Below are positions 1 to 5,746 of a DNA stretch of 5,746 bases, one piece after another. A program made the translations under genes and the position numbers. Under the pieces are notes generated by a model. That model had not been told where the DNA came from. It ran no database searches and saw nothing but the letters and a program-made list of their open reading frames with translations. The number at the start of each line of letters is the position of its first letter. Positions within the stretch are counted from its first letter, which is position 1. The DNA is from Flavobacteriales bacterium (GTDB lineage: Bacteria > Bacteroidota > Bacteroidia > Flavobacteriales_E > Vicingaceae), in assembly GCA_003487525.1 (NCBI GenBank), contig DNDT01000309.1, positions 8,445 through 14,190 of the forward strand. The letters run 5' to 3'.

Positions 1-752
1 TGATCCTGGATATTCAGTCATCAATGATTCCGCTACCGGTGGGAATGCTGGGAAATCAGCCGAAGTTTGAACTATTTCCGTGGTTTTACTTCCCCTTGTT
101 GAATCCTTCTCCGGCAAATCCAATCACAAAAAATCTGAATGTGGTCAAGGGAGAATTTACCAGCACCATCGACATCGTTGGAAATGACTCAATAAAAAAG
201 GAAACCTTATTAACCACTTCGCCATATACAAAACTCGCTTTTGCACCCGTGCGAATCAGTCTTGGTATAACCAGGTTTGAACCTCAACAAGAACAGTTTA
301 ATAAGTCTTACTTGCCGACTGCCGTCTTGTTGGAAGGAAAATTCAACTCGGTATTCAGAGGTCGTCTGACTGAAAAATTCACCTCAGAAGAAAGCGTGAA
401 ATTCCTGGAAACAGGCAAACCCGCAAGGATGATCGTCATTAGCGACGGAGATATCATTAAAAACCATGTGAGATCGGATGGCCAGATAATCCCCCTGGGA
501 GTTGATAAATTCACAAGACAGGAATACGGCAACAAAGATTTCGTAATAAATGCAATTAATTATCTCTGTGGTGAAGAGGATCTAATGGTATCAAGATCGA
601 GAACAATTAAAATACGAATGCTGGATAAAACCAAACTGGAAACCGAGAGACTGAACTACCAGATATTCAATATGGCAGCTCCTGCGGTATTGGTTCTCTT
701 ATTCGCATTGGTTTTTAATTTCCAGAGAAGAAAAAAATATACGGGTACTTAA
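1..752 (+). CDS. gldG: GldG-like gliding motility ABC transporter component (3' part, 5' end outside window)
   Basis: Only the C-terminal 249 codons are present; the reading frame is open from base 3 with no stop, so an ATG at 24 is internal and not the true start. GldG is known, with GldF and the ATPase GldA, as part of an ABC transporter needed for gliding in Flavobacterium johnsoniae; homologues also occur in non-gliding Bacteroidota. The sequence shows family features: a WFYFPLLNP stretch (bases 81-107), a later VISDGDIIKN motif, then YGNKDFVINAINYL, and a single C-terminal transmembrane helix (bases about 672-722) followed by the basic tail QRRKKY. This fits a protein whose long periplasmic portion is anchored by a C-terminal helix. 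The usual family length is roughly 550 residues, so a little over half is missing. The stop codon directly abuts the next start. Motif recognition is from memory, but the match across the whole fragment is strong. Confidence 0.9.
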   Translation, partial: ILDIQSSMIPLPVGMLGNQPKFELFPWFYFPLLNPSPANPITKNLNVVKGEFTSTIDIVGNDSIKKETLLTTSPYTKLAFAPVRISLGITRFEPQQEQFNKSYLPTAVLLEGKFNSVFRGRLTEKFTSEESVKFLETGKPARMIVISDGDIIKNHVRSDGQIIPLGVDKFTRQEYGNKDFVINAINYLCGEEDLMVSRSRTIKIRMLDKTKLETERLNYQIFNMAAPAVLVLLFALVFNFQRRKKYTGT

Positions 753-1784
753 ATGAAAAGATATCGCTATCTCCTATTATTGGTTGTATTGCTTCTCATA
801 GCAGCTTATCTCTATTTTTCCAGAACAGGCTCAACGTTAAAAAGTGAATACAGCGATTTTGCCATTGAAGACACGGCATCCATAGATAAGATTTTTATAT
901 CTGATTACGAGGGGCAAAACGCGTTGCTGGAACGTCAGGAAGACAAGACATGGACCATAAACCAAAAACACAAAGTGCGAAAGGATGCCATTGAGTTACT
1001 GCTTAAAACATTCAATCGAATCTCGGTGAGAGAACCGGTATCAAAATCCAAATTCGAAACGGTTGTCAAGGAACTTGCCGTTAAATCAACGAAGGTAGAA
1101 ATATATACAGGTGGTAAAAAGCCTTACAAAGTCTATTATGTTGGTCATGCCACCAAGACACATTACGGCACGAATATGTTGCTCGAAATTGGCGGTAAAA
1201 AATCAAGCGTTCCCTACATTACACACGTACCTGGATTCTTTGGCTATCTGAGCACCCGATTCTTCACCGATGAAAACCTCTGGAGGGATCGCGCCATTTT
1301 TGAACTTAAAGCCGATCAAATTGCTTCGATCGAAATCAGATTTCTGGAAAAACCCGTTAATTCGTTTAGGCTCGAGCGTACCGAAAATTCGTTTGCTTTG
1401 ATCGACATCAACACAATGGAAAAAACCAGCGATGTAAATCAGGTGGTCGCACAGGATTTTTTTAACAAATTCAAATCTGTGCATTTTGAATTTATTGATG
1501 TGGAAAGCAGTGAAGAAACCATCGATTCGGTCATCAGCAGTCCGGCCTTGCACCAAATAATCGTTGAAAAAACAACGGGCGAAAAAACGGAGCTTTACAC
1601 TTATTACAAGCCAGTTACCGACGGTACGCTGAATCCTGTTACGGGAGAACCGTATAAATACAATCTCGACAGGTTGTACGGCTGGGTGAATAAAGAAGAT
1701 TTTGTACTGATGCAATGGCCAACACTTGACCAAATCCTGGCCTACAGACAAGATTTTATAGCAAGGGAAAATGTTGAAAATTAA
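753..1784 (+). CDS. DUF4340-type membrane-anchored protein, gldG partner
   Basis: A 343-residue protein with a short basic N-terminus (MKRYRY), one hydrophobic helix at about residues 7-22 and a long soluble remainder, predicted to be an inner-membrane-anchored periplasmic protein. The start of the soluble part (FAIEDTASIDKIFISD, residues 36-51), a second beta-rich segment after about residue 180 (FELKADQIASIEIRF) and the C-terminal DRLYGWVNKEDFVLMQ stretch (residues 306-321) resemble DUF4340 proteins. In many bacteria DUF4340 proteins are encoded next to the GldF/GldG-type ABC transporter permease and auxiliary subunits, which is the context here. Its biochemical role is unknown; an accessory part of the transporter is an inference from position. 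The ATG at 753 immediately follows the gldG TAA at 750-752, so there is no room for a separate promoter and translational coupling is likely. No cysteine follows the N-terminal helix, so it is a helix-anchored protein and not a lipoprotein. Confidence 0.82.
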   Translation: MKRYRYLLLLVVLLLIAAYLYFSRTGSTLKSEYSDFAIEDTASIDKIFISDYEGQNALLERQEDKTWTINQKHKVRKDAIELLLKTFNRISVREPVSKSKFETVVKELAVKSTKVEIYTGGKKPYKVYYVGHATKTHYGTNMLLEIGGKKSSVPYITHVPGFFGYLSTRFFTDENLWRDRAIFELKADQIASIEIRFLEKPVNSFRLERTENSFALIDINTMEKTSDVNQVVAQDFFNKFKSVHFEFIDVESSEETIDSVISSPALHQIIVEKTTGEKTELYTYYKPVTDGTLNPVTGEPYKYNLDRLYGWVNKEDFVLMQWPTLDQILAYRQDFIARENVEN

Positions 1785-1818
1785 TGATATCTGTATTTTC
1801 TGAGTATTTCAAATAAGT

Positions 1819-1826
1819 TATTTTTG
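1819..1826 (+). promoter_or_regulatory. Candidate Bacteroidota -7 promoter element for dnaN
   Basis: TATTTTTG matches the TAnnTTTG -7 consensus of Bacteroidota primary sigma factors exactly. It lies 18 bp before the dnaN ATG, which would give a short leader of about 12-15 nt. The -33 region is weaker: TTTC at 1797-1800, 18 bp upstream, is the nearest match to TTTG. The 60-bp gap after the preceding gene has no clear hairpin, so read-through from gldG is also possible. Confidence 0.45.
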
Positions 1827-1844
1827 CTCATCAACCATTAGCCC

Positions 1845-2960
1845 ATGAAATTTATAGTTTCCAGCTCATCTTTACTCAAGCATTTGCAACTGGTTTCCGG
1901 TGTGTTGAACACATCAAACACCCTGCCCATTTTAGATGATTTTTTGTTTGAAGCAGAAGAAAACTCTTTGCGCATCACTGCTTCTGACCTTGAAACTACG
2001 GTTGTCACTACGTTCACCATTGAGTCCAAAGAGGAAGGCGAAATCGCAATTCCGGCAAAATTGCTTTTGGATATTTTAAAGAGTTTCCCTGAAAATCCGT
2101 TGACTTTCACCATCGACAGAGATAATCAAAGCATTGAGATCACTTCGGATTACGGAAAATACAAACTCACCGGCCACGAAGCCAATGAATTCCCGAAAAC
2201 TCCTGAAGTGGAGTCTCCCATTAAGGTAAAGATTGACAGTGATGCACTGGTTGAAGCTGTTGGCAAAACAATATTTGCTACAGGTAATGACGAGTTAAGA
2301 CCTGTTATGTCCGGAGTTTATTTCCAGCTTGACAAGAATGGCACCACCTTTGTTGCCACGGATGCGCACAAATTGGTAAAATACCATCGATCTGATGCTA
2401 AGAGTGAGAAGGCCACTGCCTTCATTATGCCAAAAAAACCGCTTAACTTACTAAGAACCCTGCTTGCAGGAAAAGAGGCCGTTTCTGTTGAGTTTAATGA
2501 AACAAATGCGCGGTTCAAATTTGAAAACACCATACTGGTCTGTCGGCTGATTGACGGAAAATACCCCAATTACGAAGCTGTTATTCCGAAGCAAAATCCC
2601 AACAAGCTGACGATGAGCAGAACGGTACTTTTGAACTCGGTAAAAAGGGTTTCCATTTTCTCAAGTAAAACAACACATCAGGTTCGGCTAAAAATAACAG
2701 GAAGCGAGCTTCAACTTTCGGCAGAGGATCTGGATTTTGCCAATGAGGCGACCGAGAGACTTACATGTCAGTACGACGGAGAAGACATTGAAATTGGATT
2801 CAATTCGGTTTTTCTGATCGAAATGCTCAGCAACCTGAAGACTGAGGAGATTAACCTGGAATTGTCGGAACCAAACAGAGCGGGTATACTTAAACCGGTG
2901 GAAATGGATGATAACGAAGACATCCTGATGCTTGTAATGCCCGTCATGCTTAATACCTGA
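1845..2960 (+). CDS. dnaN: DNA polymerase III subunit beta (sliding clamp)
   Basis: A complete 371-residue beta clamp, close to the usual length of 366-375. It forms a dimeric ring around DNA and tethers the replicative polymerase and other clamp-binding proteins. The three clamp domains can be followed: N-terminal about residues 1-120 (start MKFIVSSSSLLKHLQ, then NTLPILDDFLFE), central about 126-250 and C-terminal about 252-371. Clamp-binding pocket residues are in place: TDAHKL at 172-177 (E. coli TDGHRL, so Ala replaces Gly and Lys replaces Arg), P241, and VMPVM at 364-368 near the C-terminus (E. coli VMPMR). The ATG at 1845 is supported because MKFIVSS is the normal start of Bacteroidota clamps. 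The gene is not beside dnaA or recF here; it follows gldG and the DUF4340 gene, a placement I recall from other Bacteroidota but cannot verify. It probably has its own promoter at 1819-1826. Confidence 0.98.
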   Translation: MKFIVSSSSLLKHLQLVSGVLNTSNTLPILDDFLFEAEENSLRITASDLETTVVTTFTIESKEEGEIAIPAKLLLDILKSFPENPLTFTIDRDNQSIEITSDYGKYKLTGHEANEFPKTPEVESPIKVKIDSDALVEAVGKTIFATGNDELRPVMSGVYFQLDKNGTTFVATDAHKLVKYHRSDAKSEKATAFIMPKKPLNLLRTLLAGKEAVSVEFNETNARFKFENTILVCRLIDGKYPNYEAVIPKQNPNKLTMSRTVLLNSVKRVSIFSSKTTHQVRLKITGSELQLSAEDLDFANEATERLTCQYDGEDIEIGFNSVFLIEMLSNLKTEEINLELSEPNRAGILKPVEMDDNEDILMLVMPVMLNT

Positions 2961-2984
2961 TTTTACCTTCACCCCGACCGAAGA

Positions 2985-2992
2985 TAATTTTG
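2985..2992 (+). promoter_or_regulatory. Candidate Bacteroidota -7 promoter element for the protease gene
   Basis: TAATTTTG is a perfect TAnnTTTG -7 match in the 46-bp gap between dnaN and the protease gene, ending 14 bp before the ATG at 3007. The expected -33 position holds only a T-run (TTTT at 2961-2964, 20 bp upstream), a partial match. A second, imperfect element, TAACTTTA, overlaps the region just downstream (about 2996-3003). A start site within roughly 10 nt of the ATG would leave a very short leader with no Shine-Dalgarno sequence. Confidence 0.42.
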
Positions 2993-3006
2993 GATAACTT
3001 TAACAA

Positions 3007-5487
3007 ATGAGCATTTTCAAATCATTTGTTTTCTGGATCTTATTTGCGGGAAGTTTAAATGCGTTCGGTCAGATTTCACACGAGAGAGAATGGAAGGGTG
3101 TCGAACTCGAAGAGTTAAGCAGCCAGGACTTCGTTCTGCTTTCGGCCCCTGATTTGTCTTCTGTGCAGAACGAAGATCTTTTGGAGGACAGAATTAAAGA
3201 AATCCCCTATCGTTTCGGCATCGATATAGAGAAACTGCTTTTTTTTGAGCAGGAAAGCAAATTAACCGTTTTTCAAAATGGAAGTGCAGTTCGAAGAATG
3301 GGAATTTCTTCAAAAAATGCCAAAAGCCTGAATCTTATTTTCAAAACATACGATCTGCCATCTGGTGGCTGGATGCATATTTATACACCGGATAAATCAC
3401 AACTATTGGGTGCATTTACAGACGAAAACCGCCACCACGACGGTCAATTTTCGACTTCCTGGATCTTTAATGACAGTTTAATAATTGAGGTTTACTACCC
3501 CCATTATAAGTTGGAAAGTTCGATCACCATCTCACATGTTATTTACGGTTACAGGGGGATCGATAAGTCAGACAAGTATTTTGGCGATGCCGGAACGTGC
3601 AACGTCAATGTGAATTGCACTGAAGGACAGCCTTGGTTAAAGCAGAAACAGTCCGTTGTGATGATCCTGGCTTCGAACAATACACGGATTTGTTCAGGTG
3701 CCATGGTAAATAACGTAAGAGAAGACGGAAAGCCATTTTTATTGACGGCAAATCACTGTCCCGTTTCAACCAACAATGTCTTTGTCTTTAATTATGAATC
3801 ACCATCTTGTTCACCTTCCATCGAACCTACCATCAATCAAACAATAAGTGGAGCGCAGATAAGGGCAAGAGACGCCAAATCCGATTTTGCGTTGATGGAG
3901 TTGAATTTACCTCCACCTGCCTCATATAACGTGTTTTACGCCGGTTGGAACAACACAGGTGAAATACCTGTCAACAGCTTTTGCATGCATCATCCCAGTG
4001 GGGATGTGAAGAAAATATCCGTGGACAAAAAGTCAAGTATTTCATCGGGTTATTACCTAATGGGAGATGATCACTGGAAGATCGAATCATGGGATGTGGG
4101 AACGACTGAAAATGGTTCCTCCGGTTCTCCGCTATTTGATCACCACGGAAGAATTACCGGTCAGCTGCATGGAGGTGAAGCTTCTTGCAGCGTTACCGAA
4201 GGTGAGGACTATTTCGGGAAATTCTCGGTTTCATGGAACAACGATCCCAGTTCTGCGAGGCAGTTAAAGTTCTGGCTCGACCCTGACAATACCGGTACAA
4301 CCATACTCAATGGAAGGTCAGCCAACGAAACTCCCGGCAGCATTGACGTTTCCCTCCTGGGATTCAGCAATTTGAATGTCATTCAATGTGGCTCGACCGG
4401 ATTCGTTCCGGTTGTTAAAGTGAAAAACAGAGGACTGCAGACCATAGACTCAGTTAACGTAGATTTTTTTGTAAATAATGTCTTTCAGCAAAGTGTAAAA
4501 TGGCTTTCTCCTTTAATATCCGGAAGCACAAAAGATGTCAGTGGAACTTCCTTTTCTTTACCCAACGGATACTACAAATTAAAAGCTAAGGTCTATGTTC
4601 TGGGGCAGGTTGAAACAGATACAAGCAATAACATGGTAGATCTTGGATTTATGAATATAGCTGAACCGGTCACCCTGGAGATGATTGTACAGACAGATGA
4701 CTACGGTGATGAATTCAGTTGGGAAATTTCGAGCAGCACTGGTAGCCTTATGCATTCAAAAGGAGACTACCCCACTATTACCGGTGGAAGTTTGTACAGG
4801 GATACACTCTGTTTGTTCGATGGTTGTTTCACGCTCACCGCCATGGACGCTGCCAACGACGGTATCTGTTGCAATTATGGGAATGGATTCTACATTCTTC
4901 GGGATTTGTCCAGCGGTGACACCCTGGTTAAAAACACGGCATTCAGTTCCAGGGACACAAGTCATTTCTTCTGCACCGGAGACTCGTGTTCCATTATTGC
5001 CAGAGCTCACATTCGGGAATGCAGTTCATCAAAATCTGCCGATGGAGAAATAAAATTGGAACTGTTGTCGGGCAATCCTCCCTTTAGTTTTAAATGGTCC
5101 AATGGAGCGACCGGTCAAAATGTGTCAAACTTACTTCCCGGATTCTACAGTGTCATCATCACAGATGATTTGGATTGCTCAGATTCTCTTTTCTATCAAC
5201 TAGGCATTTCTACCGGAATAAGTGCGAATTCGAGAGTGGTTTCAAACGAATTAAGGATATTTCCAAATCCGGGCAAAGGTGAGTTTTATTTGAACGGACT
5301 GAATTCGCAAATGGTTTACCAACTGAGAATTACTGATTTAAGTGGCAGGATATTGTATCGGAAAACCATGATCAACAGTCAATTAAATGAAAAATTGAAT
5401 CTTTCTTTCCTGGGTAGCGGGATGTACATTTTAAACGTGTATTCTCCCGAAGAATTTCATTCGATGAAATTACTCCTTGAGAAATAG
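3007..5487 (+). CDS. Secreted lysyl-endopeptidase-like serine protease with CARDB, SprB-like and T9SS sorting domains
   Basis: An 826-residue modular exoprotein. Residues 1-21 are a Sec signal peptide (cleavage likely after NAFG, before Q22). Residues 22 to about 190 form a beta-rich pro-region ending in HVIYGYRGIDK. Residues about 191-440 are a chymotrypsin-fold protease close to Achromobacter protease I (lysyl endopeptidase): triad H250 (TANHC), D293 (SDFALMEL) and S372 (GSSGSP), plus GQLHGG at 385-390 and a closing FWLDPDNTG. Six cysteines match its three disulfides (198-394, 204-268, 229-251). Its Lys-pocket Asp225 and His210 correspond to D401 and H388. Residues about 445-550 look like a CARDB/Ig domain. 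Residues 553-656 are a Cys-rich module with DGICC at 618-622. Residues 660-730 resemble a SprB repeat (FKWSNGATG, LLPGFYSVIITD). Residues 749-826 are a T9SS type A tail (IFPNPGKGEFYL, GRILYRK, GMYILNVYS). Expected location is the cell surface or medium. The Lys preference is inferred from an alignment made from memory. Confidence 0.93.
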   Translation: MSIFKSFVFWILFAGSLNAFGQISHEREWKGVELEELSSQDFVLLSAPDLSSVQNEDLLEDRIKEIPYRFGIDIEKLLFFEQESKLTVFQNGSAVRRMGISSKNAKSLNLIFKTYDLPSGGWMHIYTPDKSQLLGAFTDENRHHDGQFSTSWIFNDSLIIEVYYPHYKLESSITISHVIYGYRGIDKSDKYFGDAGTCNVNVNCTEGQPWLKQKQSVVMILASNNTRICSGAMVNNVREDGKPFLLTANHCPVSTNNVFVFNYESPSCSPSIEPTINQTISGAQIRARDAKSDFALMELNLPPPASYNVFYAGWNNTGEIPVNSFCMHHPSGDVKKISVDKKSSISSGYYLMGDDHWKIESWDVGTTENGSSGSPLFDHHGRITGQLHGGEASCSVTEGEDYFGKFSVSWNNDPSSARQLKFWLDPDNTGTTILNGRSANETPGSIDVSLLGFSNLNVIQCGSTGFVPVVKVKNRGLQTIDSVNVDFFVNNVFQQSVKWLSPLISGSTKDVSGTSFSLPNGYYKLKAKVYVLGQVETDTSNNMVDLGFMNIAEPVTLEMIVQTDDYGDEFSWEISSSTGSLMHSKGDYPTITGGSLYRDTLCLFDGCFTLTAMDAANDGICCNYGNGFYILRDLSSGDTLVKNTAFSSRDTSHFFCTGDSCSIIARAHIRECSSSKSADGEIKLELLSGNPPFSFKWSNGATGQNVSNLLPGFYSVIITDDLDCSDSLFYQLGISTGISANSRVVSNELRIFPNPGKGEFYLNGLNSQMVYQLRITDLSGRILYRKTMINSQLNEKLNLSFLGSGMYILNVYSPEEFHSMKLLLEK

Positions 5488-5489
5488 GG

Positions 5490-5648
5490 TTATTTGTTGT
5501 ACATACGGCCTGAGCTCTTCACTTTTTGGCCTTTTTTTCCAGTTGAATTAAACCCCGGTGATGAAGCAGCACATGAACTGAGCAAAAGCGATCCCAGAAA
5601 AATGGCACATAAGGCTACGACAAGACGTTTTGTATAAAGTCGTTTCAT
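5490..5648 (-). CDS. Small lipoprotein (52 aa), unknown function
   Basis: A short minus-strand frame encodes 52 residues with a complete lipoprotein signal: basic start MKRLYTKR, hydrophobic core VVALCAIFLGSLLL, and lipobox LSSC with the lipidated cysteine at residue 26 (codon 5573-5571). After processing only 27 residues remain, rich in Ser, Gly and Lys and ending in SSGRMYNK. No other ATG lies between this start and an in-frame stop upstream at 5675-5673. The stop (5492-5490) is 2 bp from the end of the convergent protease gene. Tiny Lys-rich lipoproteins of this style are common in Bacteroidota genomes, but I do not recognise a named family. A 19-bp gap separates it from the possible upstream gene end at 5668, so it may be the last gene of a minus-strand operon. 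The signal sequence is the main reason to consider it real, since length alone would not support it. Confidence 0.72.
   Translation of the reverse strand: MKRLYTKRLVVALCAIFLGSLLLSSCAASSPGFNSTGKKGQKVKSSGRMYNK
5507..5538 (+). terminator. Possible weak terminator for the protease gene
   Basis: GGCC at 5507-5510 can pair with GGCC at 5528-5531, followed directly by seven T residues (5532-5538), starting 19 bp after the protease stop codon. The stem is only 4 bp with a 17-nt loop, so it would be weak. It also lies inside the convergent lipoprotein gene, where the T-run is read as Gly-Lys-Lys codons; the T-run may simply reflect coding. Confidence 0.28.
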
Positions 5649-5667
5649 AAGAATTACTTTAATGATA

Positions 5668-5746
5668 CTAATTTAATGATTCCTGAACAGAATTCTTAAT
5701 TGCCGCCTCTCTTTTAATGGCCGATATTCTGTCGAGGATAGGCGGG
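5668..5746 (-). CDS. Possible 3' end of an unidentified gene (partial)
   Basis: On the minus strand, a frame open from the window edge runs 25 complete codons to a TAG at 5670-5668. The residues begin PPILDRISAIKREA and end SVQESLN, a charged, helix-like composition plausible for a protein C-terminus. The stop lies 19 bp before the lipoprotein start, a spacing that fits a two-gene operon. It is too short to assign a family. Another minus-strand frame is also open for 23 codons, and on the plus strand an ATG at 5717 opens a frame to the window edge (MADILSRIGG), so a divergent plus-strand gene starting here is the main alternative. Confidence 0.38.
   Translation of the reverse strand, partial: PPILDRISAIKREAAIKNSVQESLN

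Noticed and set aside
24..26. ATG at 24 as the start of a short 242-residue protein
   Set aside because: The frame remains open to the window edge and the fragment matches the interior of GldG, so this methionine is internal.
1203..1751. 182-codon open frame on the minus strand inside the DUF4340 gene
   Set aside because: It lies wholly antisense to a well-supported gene, has no recognisable motifs and a His/Phe/Arg-rich composition typical of antisense frames.
1838..2972. Three minus-strand frames (75-95 codons) across dnaN
   Set aside because: dnaN is conserved along its full length in the plus frame; the antisense frames show no family features.
4685..5053. 122-codon plus-strand and 84-codon minus-strand frames within the protease tail
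   Set aside because: Both overlap the DGICC and SprB-like region, which has clear domain signatures in the main frame; neither shadow frame shows a signal or motif.
5649..5700. Promoter for the minus-strand lipoprotein gene
   Set aside because: Reading the minus strand, only TAAATTAG-like partial matches to TAnnTTTG appear, with no convincing -33 element.
1..5746. Mobile element, CRISPR array, tRNA, rRNA or riboswitch
   Set aside because: I saw no repeat array, inverted terminal repeats, transposase or integrase, cloverleaf pattern or long structured leader; intergenic gaps are 60 bp or shorter up to the right edge.

Overview
The window looks like chromosomal DNA from a member of the Bacteroidota, probably one with a type IX secretion system (T9SS). 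Three things point there: the C-terminal half of a GldG-like protein (gliding-motility ABC transporter), a large secreted protease ending in a T9SS type A sorting domain and carrying a SprB-type repeat, and perfect TAnnTTTG elements (the Bacteroidota -7 consensus) upstream of two genes. The sequence is moderately AT-rich, with no strong Shine-Dalgarno sequences before the starts.

Layout, left to right. Positions 1-752 hold the 3' part of gldG, cut by the window edge. A DUF4340-type membrane-anchored protein follows at 753-1784; its ATG directly abuts the gldG stop, so the two are surely co-transcribed. After a 60-bp gap comes dnaN at 1845-2960, the DNA polymerase III sliding clamp, complete and ordinary. 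After a 46-bp gap comes an 826-residue secreted serine protease at 3007-5487. It has a signal peptide, a pro-region, a lysyl-endopeptidase-type catalytic domain with all catalytic residues and six family cysteines, a CARDB/Ig-like domain, a Cys-rich DGICC module, a SprB-like repeat and a T9SS tail. On the minus strand, converging on the protease with only 2 bp between stop codons, is a 52-codon lipoprotein gene (5490-5648). Upstream of it (5668-5746, minus strand) is what may be the last 25 codons of another gene.

How the parts relate. gldG and the DUF4340 gene form one envelope-transporter unit, continuing a likely gldF-gldG arrangement off the left edge. dnaN sits beside it without an obvious functional link and has its own candidate promoter. 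The protease appears to be an independent transcription unit whose product would cross the inner membrane by Sec and the outer membrane by T9SS. There is no sign of a mobile element, CRISPR array, tRNA or rRNA. I see no novel multi-gene system. The points most worth a second look are the predicted Lys-specificity and self-processing of the protease, its adhesin-like tail, and the small lipoprotein gene.
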